Positions 1 through 8,516 of a stretch of DNA of 64,000 nt are shown here, piece by piece. The notes under the pieces are model-generated. The model saw only the letters and a program-made list of their open reading frames with translations. It made no database searches and was not told the origin of the DNA. The position numbers and the translations under genes are program-made. The stretch's first letter is position 1; every line of letters starts with the position of its first letter. Source of the DNA: an uncultured Clostridia bacterium (GTDB lineage Bacteria > Bacillota > Clostridia > Oscillospirales > Ruminococcaceae); NCBI GenBank assembly GCA_944382875.1, contig CALWNQ010000008.1, forward strand, positions 56,943 to 120,942. The letters are read 5' to 3'.

Positions 1-2768
1 CGTTCGCCTTCCAGTTTGTAACTCCGGTCGGTAACAAGGGCGGTGTTCCGGTCGATGAGCCGGAGGATGACGCGCGGAGAATAGAAGGCGTCGCCGCTGA
101 TGCTGAGCGGAAATCTCCGTTCCAGTGACAGATAATCCGGAGAGTATCCGCCAAAATCCAGCGTCCGGATGGTTTCCAGTGTATTGGGATCAATCAGCTC
201 AACTACCCAGCCGTTTTCGTCCAACTGATAGCAGGCGATGGTACCGTCAGCGAGGATTTTATAGAACGAATTGAGTGCATTGCCCTCTGGATAGAGTTTG
301 CTGCCGGTAAGAATCCGGGTGTTCCACTGGCTGCCGTTCCGAACAGCCAGCACAGTTCCGTTGGTAAACGGATAACCGTCGGCCGAAATATCGGCGACAA
401 CCGTTTGACCATCATTTGTGATTTGCACATTCTGGAGCCCTGCAATCTCTCCCGCAAACAGTCCTTCATTGAGGAAAGCTTCCCGAATATTTTCCATATT
501 CAGGATGGTCATATGCTGTTCCCCATCGCCTTCCGGCTGGTCTTCGAGTGCCGCAAGCTCGTAACCGTTGTACCAGACGCCGATGACGCCGGTATCGGTG
601 AGATGAATGTCGGAACAGCGGTAGCTCTTGGAATCCGGATAAATGTGCGGCCAATCGAGATACAGATTGGAAACAGGATTGGTTCCCAGTTTGATTCCCC
701 AGACAAAGGCAGTTTCTCCCTGCGTGCCGCTGAGTTCGATATCATAAAGCGAATTTTCAGCTGCACGGACGACATCAATGCTCATATTGGCGGTGGATTC
801 GGTGTACAGGAGTTCGCCGTCGGGAATACGGAAAATTTGCAGTTCCCAAGTGTTCTTTTCTGCGTCTCCCCAGCAGACCAGCCAGTCGTCCACCAGCCAG
901 GAGGAATAGTATTTGGGAAGATCCGGAAGCTCGGTGAATCCGGGTGCGGCGGTCTGGAAAAAGTCGGTGGACCAGCCAGCAAATGGAATGTCTGCAAATT
1001 CCTCGAGCAGTGCTTCGAATGGTTCCGGATCCAGGATCACCTGGGTTTCTCCCATTGTGAGGATGGCGCGGTCATCCTCTGCCCAGAAAGAAATCGATGT
1101 TTCTCCCCGCGGATTGACCAGATAAAGGTAGATTTCGCCGCGCACCTCCACCGATTCTCGTTCGATGCCGGAAGTCGTTTCGCCCGGCGTTGCCATCAGG
1201 GTGGAAACAAAACGGGAAACAAAGTCGGGGGTTACTGCAAAATAGTCGGCATAGTCCCGCATCCCCCAGATGGTTTCGGCGTTGACGAGGGCGGAAAGAA
1301 TCTGCTGTTGATTTTCAGGGAGGGCAGAAAACTCTTCCGAAGTCTCCAAAAGACGGGCGCGCAGCGTTTCCTCGGTTCCAAGCGGAACAGTGTAGGCGGT
1401 TTCGGTTTCATTTTTGTAAAGAATTGCCGCCGGTTCAGTCTGGGAAAAGGTGATGCTGCCGGTTTCTGTTTCCACCCGAAGGGAGGAAGTTTCTTTCATT
1501 GTCGGAAGTGCATCGGTCTGCTGCCAGTTGTCCGGATTCAGAAGGGCGGCGGTTTCCTTGTCGGCGGTGACAGTGAGAGGAATACCGCTCAGGTTGACCT
1601 GGATGGTATCTCCGGCGCGGAATATCTCGGGTTCGCGGATGGGATCGGTTAAGAGGACAACAGCGCCGGCAATCAGCAGCAATACCGCTGCCACCGAAAC
1701 CCAAAGAGCAGGTTTTTTATAAGAAAGCGCGTTTTTGATCCGGGTTTTCAGATTGGATTCTCCAAACATTAACAGAGGGGAAAGGAGCCTGTGTTGCCGG
1801 ACCGAAAGGTCGAGCAGAGCGCCGGCATAGGCAGCGGGCGCGCCGCTTCCCAATCGGGAAAGAGCGGCTTCATCGCAGGAAAGCTCCATATCTTTTGCCG
1901 AGAATCTCAGCGCCAGCCAGACAAGTGGATTAAACCAGTGGATGCAGGCCAGCCCCAGCGACAGCAGCCGGACCAGATGGTCGCCGCGGCGGATGTGGAC
2001 AAGCTCGTGAGTGACCATGCAGCGGAGCTGTTCTTCCGGGAAATTTCCTTCAGGGAGGATGATTCGCGGCCGAAACACCCCGATCACGAGTGGGCTTTCA
2101 GCCTGGCGGGAAATATAGAGCGGCACGCGGTGCCGGAGCGGATGCTTGAGCAGGCTGTTGCAGCGGTCGAAAAGCTGCTGGTTGGGATGCAGACAGGCGG
2201 TTTTGTATTTTTGCAACAGAAACAGGTATCCACCCAACCCGCTCAACAGGAAAAGGAGCATTCCAAACAGCCAGATGCAGGCGGCGGCAGCCGGCAGCGG
2301 CTCTTCCCAGATAGAACCGTCCTCCGCAGCAGAAACAGACGGGGCAGAGACAGAAGCCGGGACACTTTCCGTTTTGGAAGTTTCCTGGGCGGAATTTTCC
2401 GGAACGGATGTATCCTGAGCGAATTCATCCACTTGTGCCGGTGGTGCGGATGCTTCTTCCGGCAGTTCCTGCTCATCGGGAGCAAACTCCGCGGAGGGGA
2501 AAGAAAGGGATGGCTGTGCAGTTTCCGGAAAATCCTCAAAGACGGTATATTGGGGAGTATAGGAGGTGTGGTTAAAGATGCTGGTCGGGCTTGGAAGCGA
2601 AACGGGCAGCACCAGCCGCAGTAACACCAGTCCCCACATCGCGTAACAGACGCGGCGCGGCAGCTTTTTGCCGATCAGCAGCCGAGCAATCAGGACAATC
2701 GCCGCAATGATGCCGGCAGTCAGGCTGATTTTTGCAACAAACAGGAAAAGTGAAATCAACACATCCAT
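1..2768 (-). CDS. BlaR1/MecR1-like M56 metallopeptidase sensor (partial, runs off the left edge)
   Basis: Minus-strand reading frame open from the ATG at 2768 to the window edge, more than 920 codons. The N-terminus is hydrophobic. A second hydrophobic stretch and then the zinc-protease motif HELVH follow at about residue 253, with the downstream ELSCDEA segment typical of peptidase M56. After a further membrane segment near residue 320 comes a long extracytoplasmic region I cannot assign. BlaR1-type proteins sense an outside signal and trigger cleavage of their cognate repressor. It follows the BlaI gene by 12 bases with an AAGGAGGG ribosome site, so the two form an operon. The ligand is unknown and need not be a beta-lactam. 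The C-terminus is missing. Confidence 0.85.
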   Translation of the reverse strand, partial: MDVLISLFLFVAKISLTAGIIAAIVLIARLLIGKKLPRRVCYAMWGLVLLRLVLPVSLPSPTSIFNHTSYTPQYTVFEDFPETAQPSLSFPSAEFAPDEQELPEEASAPPAQVDEFAQDTSVPENSAQETSKTESVPASVSAPSVSAAEDGSIWEEPLPAAAACIWLFGMLLFLLSGLGGYLFLLQKYKTACLHPNQQLFDRCNSLLKHPLRHRVPLYISRQAESPLVIGVFRPRIILPEGNFPEEQLRCMVTHELVHIRRGDHLVRLLSLGLACIHWFNPLVWLALRFSAKDMELSCDEAALSRLGSGAPAAYAGALLDLSVRQHRLLSPLLMFGESNLKTRIKNALSYKKPALWVSVAAVLLLIAGAVVLLTDPIREPEIFRAGDTIQVNLSGIPLTVTADKETAALLNPDNWQQTDALPTMKETSSLRVETETGSITFSQTEPAAILYKNETETAYTVPLGTEETLRARLLETSEEFSALPENQQQILSALVNAETIWGMRDYADYFAVTPDFVSRFVSTLMATPGETTSGIERESVEVRGEIYLYLVNPRGETSISFWAEDDRAILTMGETQVILDPEPFEALLEEFADIPFAGWSTDFFQTAAPGFTELPDLPKYYSSWLVDDWLVCWGDAEKNTWELQIFRIPDGELLYTESTANMSIDVVRAAENSLYDIELSGTQGETAFVWGIKLGTNPVSNLYLDWPHIYPDSKSYRCSDIHLTDTGVIGVWYNGYELAALEDQPEGDGEQHMTILNMENIREAFLNEGLFAGEIAGLQNVQITNDGQTVVADISADGYPFTNGTVLAVRNGSQWNTRILTGSKLYPEGNALNSFYKILADGTIACYQLDENGWVVELIDPNTLETIRTLDFGGYSPDYLSLERRFPLSISGDAFYSPRVILRLIDRNTALVTDRSYKLEGE

Positions 2769-2780
2769 TCCAATCCCTCC

Positions 2781-3146
2781 TTATTCCGGTTTGGTGTGCC
2801 GGTCGATCAGAGCTTTCAGTTCCTCGGCTTCTTCAGCGGTAAACTCCTCTTTGGAGAGAAAATTGGTGAGGAACAGCCGGGAAGAACCTTCAAACAGCCG
2901 GTTAATCAGGCTTCTGCTTTCCGAAAGGCACACCTGTTCCCGGCTGACCAGTGGGGTGATGACGGCGTTTTCATTCCGCAGAATCTTTCGGTCGGCCAGT
3001 TTTTTCACCACGGTAAAGACGGTGGATTTTTTCCAGCCGAGCTTTTCGCCGGCCAGCTGGACCAGGGCGGTGGAACGGATGGGCGCGTTGTCCCAGATCA
3101 GCTCCATCAGCCGCAGTTCTGCTTCAAAAATCTGGATGTTTTCCAT
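2781..3146 (-). CDS. BlaI/MecI family transcriptional repressor
   Basis: Protein of 121 residues with the winged-helix repressor pattern of BlaI/MecI: an N-terminal helix bundle followed by a KLGWKKSTVFTVVKKLADRK recognition region. The C-terminal dimerisation helices contain the part normally cleaved after BlaR1 signalling. The ATG at 3146 is chosen over an upstream in-frame ATG at 3167 because AGGAGG lies just ahead of it. It precedes the BlaR1 gene, and its own promoter carries a perfect 8 bp dyad, so autoregulation is likely. The controlled function is not visible in the window. Confidence 0.9.
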   Translation of the reverse strand: MENIQIFEAELRLMELIWDNAPIRSTALVQLAGEKLGWKKSTVFTVVKKLADRKILRNENAVITPLVSREQVCLSESRSLINRLFEGSSRLFLTNFLSKEEFTAEEAEELKALIDRHTKPE

Positions 3147-3169
3147 AGGACACCTCCTGTTTAACATTT

Positions 3170-3189
3170 AGGTCTATCAAAATAGACCT
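3170..3189. promoter_or_regulatory. Probable BlaI operator (8 bp dyad)
   Basis: AGGTCTAT and ATAGACCT, an exact inverted repeat separated by CAAA. It lies just downstream of the blaI -10 box, where a BlaI-type dimer would block transcription. The assignment rests on position and symmetry; the half-site differs from that of staphylococcal BlaI. Confidence 0.65.
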
Positions 3190-3201
3190 CCTTCTGCTTT
3201 C

Positions 3202-3230
3202 AGAATAGCATACTGCGGCTGGATTGTCAA
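3202..3230 (-). promoter_or_regulatory. Promoter of the blaI-blaR1 operon
   Basis: TTGACA (3225-3230) and TATTCT (3202-3207) with a 17-base spacer, reading toward blaI. The operator dyad follows directly. Confidence 0.75.
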
Positions 3231-3246
3231 CAACTTTTTTCAGAAT

Positions 3247-3278
3247 AAAAAAACACCCCGCAAAAAGCGGGGCGTTTT
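3247..3278 (-). terminator. Terminator of the perR-rbr operon
   Basis: CCCCGC/GCGGGG stem with a five-A loop, followed by a T-rich run when read on the minus strand, ten bases after the rubrerythrin stop codon. Confidence 0.8.
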
Positions 3279-3287
3279 GGTTAGAGA

Positions 3288-3827
3288 TTAATAATTTTCG
3301 GGTTTTACCTGGAAATAAGCCTTGGGATGTTCGCAGACAGGGCAAATTTCCGGGGCCTTCTTGCCGATGACGATGTGTCCGCAGTTGCGGCACTGCCAGA
3401 TGGCGTCGCCGTCTTTGGAGAAGACCACGTCGTCTTCGATGTTTTTCAGAAGCTTGCGGTAGCGTTCCTCATGTTCCTTTTCGATTTTGGCAACCATCTC
3501 GAACAGAGCGGCAATTTTGGTAAAACCTTCTTCTTTTGCTTCTTCGGCAAAAGTTTTGTACATGTCGGTCCATTCATAGTTTTCGCCGGCTGCGGCATCT
3601 TTCAGGTTTTCGATGGTGGAGGGGATTCCGCCATCGTGCAGCAGCTTGAACCAGATTTTGGCGTGTTCCTTTTCGTTATCGGCAGTTTCGGTAAAGATGG
3701 CGGCAATTTGCTCATAGCCGTCTTTTTTCGCTTTGGATGCATAATAGGTGTATTTGTTGCGCGCCTGGGATTCGCCGGCAAATGCTGCGGCGAGATTTGC
3801 TGCGGTTTTACTTCCTTTGAGTTCCAT
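3288..3827 (-). CDS. rbr: Rubrerythrin
   Basis: Protein of 179 residues, the normal length. An N-terminal diiron four-helix bundle shows the paired E-x-x-H pattern ([19 protein letters not shown]). A C-terminal rubredoxin domain has two Cys-x2-Cys knuckles (CRNC and CPVC). Rubrerythrins reduce hydrogen peroxide with electrons from rubredoxin or NAD(P)H and protect anaerobes. AGGAGG precedes the ATG. It lies 21 bases after the PerR-type gene and a terminator follows it, so the two form a peroxide-response operon. Confidence 0.95.
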   Translation of the reverse strand: MELKGSKTAANLAAAFAGESQARNKYTYYASKAKKDGYEQIAAIFTETADNEKEHAKIWFKLLHDGGIPSTIENLKDAAAGENYEWTDMYKTFAEEAKEEGFTKIAALFEMVAKIEKEHEERYRKLLKNIEDDVVFSKDGDAIWQCRNCGHIVIGKKAPEICPVCEHPKAYFQVKPENY

Positions 3828-3848
3828 AATCGTACCTCCTGAAAAATA

Positions 3849-4277
3849 TTATTCTTCTGCCGGATGGACGGTTTTGTCCCGTCCGATCAGGCTAATGTCC
3901 ACACGCTGGAGTTCCAGCCCTTCTACCGGATGTTCAGCAAGATAACTGTCGATCAGCTCGACCAGCCGGTGATCGGGGCAGTCCCGCACCAGCCGCGTCT
4001 GCTGGTCGCAGATGTGGATGTGTTCGTAGGTGTTGATGTCGTAAATCACCGGTTCGCCGGCTGCACCTACCTTGATAATCAAACCTTTTTGATCGAAAAG
4101 GTTTAAAATGTTGTACACGGTGGCAACCGTCATGGAGATGCCACGCTGCTGCAGCACTTCCAAAACGTTTTCCGCCGTAACATGAGTATTGAGCTCTTTC
4201 AGCACTTGATACACCTGCAGGCGCTGTTTTGTGATCTGAATGCCATTTTCTTTGAAGATCTGGCGCAGTTTCTCCAT
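3849..4277 (-). CDS. perR: Fur-family regulator, PerR type
   Basis: Protein of 142 residues with the Fur fold: an N-terminal winged helix (RGISMTVATVYNILNLF recognition region) and a C-terminal metal-binding half with EHIHICD. The histidine and aspartate pattern fits a PerR/Fur regulatory metal site. The second structural Cys-x2-Cys pair usual in Bacillus PerR is not evident near the C-terminus. The adjacent rubrerythrin gene and a near-perfect PerR box at its own promoter support peroxide sensing over iron sensing. Autoregulation is likely. Confidence 0.82.
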   Translation of the reverse strand: MEKLRQIFKENGIQITKQRLQVYQVLKELNTHVTAENVLEVLQQRGISMTVATVYNILNLFDQKGLIIKVGAAGEPVIYDINTYEHIHICDQQTRLVRDCPDHRLVELIDSYLAEHPVEGLELQRVDISLIGRDKTVHPAEE

Positions 4278-4300
4278 CAGTTCACCGTCCTTTCGATTCC

Positions 4301-4329
4301 AGTATACCGGATTTTTCTCATTTTGTCAA
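4301..4329 (-). promoter_or_regulatory. perR-rbr promoter
   Basis: TTGACA (4324-4329) and TATACT (4301-4306) with a 17-base spacer, reading toward perR. Confidence 0.78.
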
Positions 4330-4335
4330 CGGCTT

Positions 4336-4350
4336 TTATAATAATTTTAA
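4336..4350. promoter_or_regulatory. PerR box
   Basis: TTATAATAATTTTAA differs at one base from the Bacillus PerR consensus TTATAATNATTATAA. It sits six bases upstream of the -35 box of perR. Confidence 0.7.
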
Positions 4351-4353
4351 AAT

Positions 4354-5235
4354 TCACTGTTTTTTGTTTTGGTATTCCACTTCGTATTGGGTTGGTGTTT
4401 TGCCGGTGTATTTTTTAAATATCACCGAAAAATAATTGGAAGTAGTAAATCCCAGGTCAAGCGCTGTGTCGGTGACCGAACGGCCGGCTTCCAACAGGCG
4501 TTTGGCTTGTTCAATTTTAACATGGTTGATGTATTCGCGTGGGGTGGCGCCGGTTTCTTCCTTAAATTTGACCTTGAAACGGGAGAGGGAAAGGCCGCAG
4601 CAGGCGGCAGCGTCTTCGAGCTGGATGGGTTCGGTGAGGTTGTCGTGGATAAACGCGATGGCGTCGGCGATGGAGTCGGACTGGTGCAGCGACATTTTTT
4701 GGGAAAGTTTTTTCATCCGCCAAAGGGCACAAGCGATCATCTGCTCCCCAAGGCAGCGCTCTACCCGATTTTCGCGGCTCAGTGCGTAGAATGCGTCGTG
4801 GAGCATCGTCCGCAGCGAGGAATCCCCGCTGAACACCCGCGGCAGCGAACGAAGCGCTTGCCGCAGTGTGGCGGCGTGTTCCTCGTCCAGACCGAAAAAG
4901 GGGATGCCCGGCGACAGGTTTACCTGCATCCAGATGAGATCGCAGATACTTTCCGGATAGCTGCCCGAGCTGTGCGGCTCATTGGGATAGGTGACAAAAA
5001 TATCGGAACCGGAGAGGTTAAAGTGGGCGTTTTCCGCCTCGTAAACCTGGAATCCCTTGACCAGAAAAACGATTTCCATGCAGTCTTTATGGATGTGCGC
5101 TCGGAGCGGTTGTCCAGCCCGGTTGCTGGAACAGATGCCAAAAGTTTGCAGGGCCGGGATGCCGGATTCAAATGGCGTCAGGATTTTGCGGTGTTCCTCC
5201 CAACAGTAGGAGTCGACCGAATTGAGGTATTCCAC
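4354..5235 (-). CDS. AraC-family transcriptional regulator
   Basis: Protein of 293 residues. The N-terminal half is cupin-like (LRAHIHKDCMEIVFLVKG, then a GSDIFVTYPNEPHSS turn). The C-terminal hundred residues form the two-helix-turn-helix AraC domain (LEDAAACCGLSLSRFKVKFK, then VTDTALDLGFTTSNYFSVIFKK). The GTG at 5235 is the best start: AAAGGAGG sits seven bases ahead, while an upstream ATG at 5265 has no ribosome site. It is divergent from the URO-D family gene at 5348, with nested inverted repeats in between, so it probably controls that gene in response to a small ligand. Confidence 0.88.
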   Translation of the reverse strand: MEYLNSVDSYCWEEHRKILTPFESGIPALQTFGICSSNRAGQPLRAHIHKDCMEIVFLVKGFQVYEAENAHFNLSGSDIFVTYPNEPHSSGSYPESICDLIWMQVNLSPGIPFFGLDEEHAATLRQALRSLPRVFSGDSSLRTMLHDAFYALSRENRVERCLGEQMIACALWRMKKLSQKMSLHQSDSIADAIAFIHDNLTEPIQLEDAAACCGLSLSRFKVKFKEETGATPREYINHVKIEQAKRLLEAGRSVTDTALDLGFTTSNYFSVIFKKYTGKTPTQYEVEYQNKKQ

Positions 5236-5259
5236 ACAGAATCCTCCTTTAAAATTGTA

Positions 5260-5304
5260 TTGCATATCATTTTAAATGCAAAATGAATTTATATCCATTA
5301 TACT
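5260..5304. promoter_or_regulatory. Divergent control region between AraC and URO-D genes
   Basis: Two nested inverted repeats. TTGCAT (5260-5265) pairs with ATGCAA (5276-5281), and TCATTTT (5267-5273) pairs with AAAATGA (5280-5286). A TATACT box at 5299-5304 faces the URO-D gene but has no good -35, as expected for an activator-dependent promoter. Binding by the adjacent AraC protein is inferred. Confidence 0.5.
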
Positions 5305-5347
5305 GGATACAACAGGAGAAATCAAGACAATATAAGGAGGAATTTTG

Positions 5348-6361
5348 ATGACATCCAAAGAACTGGTACTCAGCACCTTGGAATTCCGCAACACCGACGG
5401 CCGTATTCCGCGCCAGCTGTGGACGCTCCCGTGGGCATACGACAACTGCCCCGATATGATGGAGAAACTCCAGAAGGATTTTGAGTGGGATTTCGACGGC
5501 CCCGAAACCCATTACGCTAAACTTCCTATCACCAAGGGCAACCCCTATGAGGTGGGCGAGTATGTGGACGAATGGGGCTGCGTCTTTACCAACATCCACA
5601 AAGGAATTATCGGCGAGGTTAAGAACCCGCTGGTAAACGAGGACGACTGGAGTGATGCGGACAATGTCCACATTCCTGAGGAGTTCCTCTCCTTTGATGT
5701 CGACCAGGTTAACGCTGCCTGTGCCGCCAAGAAGGACAAATTCCTGATGGGTGGCTGCTGCCCGCGTCCCTTTGAGCAGCTGCAGTTCATCCGCGGTACC
5801 GTAAACCTCTACATGGATTTGATGGATCCGCCTGCGGGGATGCTCAAATTTATTGAAAAGATGCACGACTACTACTGCCGTCTGCTGATCAAATGGGCGG
5901 AAACCGATGTCGATGCCCTCAATATGATGGATGACTGGGGCTCCCAGAACGACCTCCTCATTAACCCCAAGGTTTGGGAAGAAATCTTTATGCCGATGTA
6001 TCGTGATTACATCAACATTGCGCACTCTCACGGCAAAAAGATGTTCATGCACTCGGACGGCAACACCATCCGCATCATTCCCAAGCTGATCGACCTCGGT
6101 CTCGACGCGCTGAACACTCAGATTTTCTGCATCGGCGTCGACAATCTGGCCCAGTTCAAAGGCAAGATCACCTTCTGGGGCGAAATTGACCGCCAGAATC
6201 TGATTCCCCGCGCTACCACGGAGGAAATCGACGCGGCTGTTCAGAAGGTGTACGACACCCTGTGGGACAACGGCGGCTGCATCGCCCAGTGTGAGTTCGG
6301 CCCCGGCGCAAATCCCAACAACGTCCACCGCATCTTTGAAAAGTGGGCTTCTCTCCGCTAA
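5348..6361 (+). CDS. URO-D family protein (uroporphyrinogen decarboxylase/corrinoid methyltransferase-like)
   Basis: Protein of 337 residues. It belongs to the URO-D superfamily by its overall pattern, including ALNMMDDWGSQNDLLINP, FMHSDGNTIRIIPKLIDLG and CEFGPGANP near the end. It is unlikely to be a true HemE: it lacks the early HemE arginine motif as far as I can see, and no heme genes are nearby. Such proteins in anaerobes often act in corrinoid-linked methyl transfer or demethylation. The HSDG segment sits where MtaA-type enzymes bind zinc. The ATG at 5348 follows AAGGAGG. Substrate unknown. A similar gene with its own AraC regulator occurs at 58439. Confidence 0.8.
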   Translation: MTSKELVLSTLEFRNTDGRIPRQLWTLPWAYDNCPDMMEKLQKDFEWDFDGPETHYAKLPITKGNPYEVGEYVDEWGCVFTNIHKGIIGEVKNPLVNEDDWSDADNVHIPEEFLSFDVDQVNAACAAKKDKFLMGGCCPRPFEQLQFIRGTVNLYMDLMDPPAGMLKFIEKMHDYYCRLLIKWAETDVDALNMMDDWGSQNDLLINPKVWEEIFMPMYRDYINIAHSHGKKMFMHSDGNTIRIIPKLIDLGLDALNTQIFCIGVDNLAQFKGKITFWGEIDRQNLIPRATTEEIDAAVQKVYDTLWDNGGCIAQCEFGPGANPNNVHRIFEKWASLR

Positions 6362-6374
6362 ATTCAAAAACAAA

Positions 6375-6404
6375 ACGGGTTCCTATTGGGAGCCCGTTTT
6401 TTTT
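6375..6404 (+). terminator. Terminator of the URO-D gene
   Basis: Nine-base stem (ACGGGTTCC against GGAGCCCGT, one G-U pair) followed by eight T. Confidence 0.85.
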
Positions 6405-6415
6405 GTCAGAAAAGC

Positions 6416-6444
6416 TTGACTTCTTTTGATGTGAATGGTAAAAT
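6416..6444 (+). promoter_or_regulatory. Promoter of the methyltransferase gene
   Basis: TTGACT (6416-6421) and TAAAAT (6439-6444), 17-base spacer. Confidence 0.65.
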
Positions 6445-6477
6445 GATATTCCAAAATTTTGGATGGGAGGGCTTTGC

Positions 6478-7254
6478 ATGACAGAAGGATTGGGATGGAC
6501 CTTTGATACGGCAGCGGCTGCCTATGAAAAAATGCGGCCGGGATACCCCAAGGAGCTTTATCGGGCAATTTTTGCCTGTTGTCCGGTTGGGGAGTCGAGC
6601 AGGGCGGTTGAGGTTGGCATCGGCGGCGGACAGGCAACCCGGCCGGTTTTGGAAACAGGCTGCGCTGTTACAGCGGTGGACTGTGGGGAGAATCTTGCGG
6701 CGCTCTGCCGGGAGAAGTTCCGGGATTTCCACAATTTCCAGATGGTTGTGGGGAATTTTGAGGAGCTGGATTTCCCGGATGGGCAGTATGACCTGGTGTA
6801 TTCCGCTTCTGCTTTTCACTGGATTCCGGAGCAGGCCGGCTACCAAAAGGTGTTTTCCATGCTGAAGAGCGGCGGGGTGTTTGCCCGGTTTGCCAACCAC
6901 CCCTATCCGGACAAAGGGCGTCCGGAGCTTTCCGATGAGATTCAAAAGCTCTACACCGTTTATATGAATTCGGTCAAAAAGCCGAGTGAATATACAGCGG
7001 AGATGGCCAGAAAACGGGCGGAAATTGCGTTGTCCTATGGTTTCTGCGACATCCGGCAGATGCTGTTTCAGCGGACGCGGTCTTTTACCGCAAAGGAATA
7101 CACCGCGCTGCTCGGAACCTATTCCGACCATATTGCGCTGGAAGAAACCAAACGACGGGCGTTCTTCGCGGAAATCGAACGGGTAATCAATTTTTACGGC
7201 GGGGAGTTCACCTTATACGACACCATTGATTGGGAACTTGCCCGCAAACCGTAA
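6478..7254 (+). CDS. Class I SAM-dependent methyltransferase
   Basis: Protein of 258 residues with the Rossmann methyltransferase motifs: AVEVGIGGGQATRPVLE (motif I), then TAVDCGENLAALCREKF, then QYDLVYSASAFHWIPE, the pattern of the methyltransferase 11/25 family. The N-terminus (FDTAAAAYEKMRPGYP) is typical of uncharacterised small-molecule methyltransferases. The ATG at 6478 is used because GGGAGGG lies nine bases ahead; an upstream in-frame ATG at 6463 overlaps that ribosome site. It is a single-gene unit with its own promoter and a shared terminator. Substrate unknown. Confidence 0.85.
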   Translation: MTEGLGWTFDTAAAAYEKMRPGYPKELYRAIFACCPVGESSRAVEVGIGGGQATRPVLETGCAVTAVDCGENLAALCREKFRDFHNFQMVVGNFEELDFPDGQYDLVYSASAFHWIPEQAGYQKVFSMLKSGGVFARFANHPYPDKGRPELSDEIQKLYTVYMNSVKKPSEYTAEMARKRAEIALSYGFCDIRQMLFQRTRSFTAKEYTALLGTYSDHIALEETKRRAFFAEIERVINFYGGEFTLYDTIDWELARKP

Positions 7255-7261
7255 AGCAAAA

Positions 7262-7288
7262 GACGGAAGCATTTGCTTCCGTCTTTTT
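7262..7288. terminator. Bidirectional terminator
   Basis: Near-perfect stem (ACGGAAGCA against TGCTTCCGT) with T runs on both strands, between the convergent methyltransferase and Gfo/Idh genes. Confidence 0.8.
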
Positions 7289-7294
7289 GCATTT

Positions 7295-8392
7295 TTACAG
7301 GTTTTCGGGGAGGACGACGTCCACTTCCTTGCCGGTTTCGGAGGAGCGGATGATGCCGTCGATGATGGCCTGATTGTAGATAATCTGAGAGGTGGGGATG
7401 GGAGCCGGTTTGTTTTCCAGGATCGCGTCCACAAAGGAGCGGACCTTTAAGTAGAAGCGGTCTTCGCCCTTGTCCATAACGGGAACGGGAGTGTAGGTGG
7501 GGGTGCCGAATTCGTCATGGAAGAGGGTGACGTTGCCGCAGCTGCCGTCCCATGCGCCGCCCCAGAGGGATTCGGGGTTGGCGGGCTCAATCTTCAGGCC
7601 GGCGTCGGTGCCGAGAATGATGGTGGCGCCGGTAGTATCCATGTGCATCGCCCAGGACATACGGAAGTCAAGGGTGATGCCGCCTTCCAGACGGATGAAC
7701 GCAGCCGAGAAATCGTCAACGGTGAAGCGTTTGGCGTCCGCTTCGGGGGTGTATTTGGGGTTGGTGCCGAAATAGTCGTAAGCGGTGGCGCTGACGGTCA
7801 GGGGTTTGGGATAGCCGATGGCGTTCAGAACCATGTCGAGGGCATAGCAGCCGATGTCGGCCAGCGCGCCTACGCCGGCATACTGTTTTTCGATGAAGGT
7901 GCTGCCGGGGATGCCGCGACGGCGGCCACCGCCGGTCTGGATGTAATAGATTTTGCCGAGGACACCGGAATCAACGACCTCTTTAATCTTCTTCATGCGG
8001 GAGTCATAACGGGGCTGGAAGCCGATGGTGACGATTTTGCCGGATTCCTTTTCGGCTTTCATAATTTCCAGTGCTTCGTCCAGATGAACGGTCATGGGTT
8101 TTTCCAGCAGGACATGGCAGCCGGCTTTCAGAGCCTGGATGGCGCATTCCGCATGGGTGGAGTTATAGGTACAGATGCTGACAGCGTCGGGTTTTTCGGT
8201 GTCGAGCATCTTCTGGGTATCGGTGTAGTCTCTCGCGTCGGAAAGGCCGAATTCATCGAGGAATTTGCGGGCTTTGCCGGGGATGAGGTCGGAACCGGCC
8301 ACCAGTTCGATGTCATCCATTTTCTTGTAGGCGTTCATATGGGCATGGGCGATGCCGCCGGTGCCGATAATCGCAATGCGAAGCTTCTTCAT
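7295..8392 (-). CDS. Gfo/Idh/MocA family NAD(P)-dependent oxidoreductase
   Basis: Protein of 365 residues with an N-terminal Rossmann fold (IIGTGGIAHAHM), the family EKP motif (LLEKPMTVHLDEA) carrying the catalytic lysine, and a second-domain signature (GALADIGCYALDM). These enzymes oxidise or reduce sugars and cyclitols. It lies downstream of the sialidase-lyase fusion on the same strand. Known relatives include the NanOx/YjhC enzymes that convert 2,7-anhydro-sialic acid to sialic acid, so a role in sialic acid use is an attractive inference. I cannot tell this substrate from other sugars by sequence alone. Confidence 0.85.
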   Translation of the reverse strand: MKKLRIAIIGTGGIAHAHMNAYKKMDDIELVAGSDLIPGKARKFLDEFGLSDARDYTDTQKMLDTEKPDAVSICTYNSTHAECAIQALKAGCHVLLEKPMTVHLDEALEIMKAEKESGKIVTIGFQPRYDSRMKKIKEVVDSGVLGKIYYIQTGGGRRRGIPGSTFIEKQYAGVGALADIGCYALDMVLNAIGYPKPLTVSATAYDYFGTNPKYTPEADAKRFTVDDFSAAFIRLEGGITLDFRMSWAMHMDTTGATIILGTDAGLKIEPANPESLWGGAWDGSCGNVTLFHDEFGTPTYTPVPVMDKGEDRFYLKVRSFVDAILENKPAPIPTSQIIYNQAIIDGIIRSSETGKEVDVVLPENL

Positions 8393-8413
8393 AAAAAGTC
8401 ATCCTTTCTGCCT

Positions 8414-8436
8414 GCCGGAAAAACCGGCTTTTTTTT
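8414..8436 (+). terminator. Orphan plus-strand hairpin with T run
   Basis: GCCGG-AAAAA-CCGGC followed by eight T on the plus strand, although both flanking genes are on the minus strand. It may stop antisense transcription. Read on the minus strand it is simply a hairpin in the leader of the Gfo/Idh gene. Confidence 0.5.
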
Positions 8437-8437
8437 C

Positions 8438-8443
8438 ATTATA
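8438..8443 (-). promoter_or_regulatory. Possible -10 box of the Gfo/Idh gene
   Basis: TATAAT on the minus strand, about 45 bases ahead of the ATG. No convincing -35 is seen, so the gene may instead or also be read through from the fusion gene. Confidence 0.35.
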
Positions 8444-8516
8444 CAAAGCAAAATTATGCAATTCCAGCACTATTTTTAGATTTTTAGGAAAAAATTCCGA
8501 ATCTTTGTAAAATTTA

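Noticed and set aside
405..1652. Long plus-strand open frame of 415 codons
   Set aside because: It lies antisense to the BlaR1-like gene, which has clear protease motifs and a ribosome site. The plus frame has no recognisable domain and no ribosome site.
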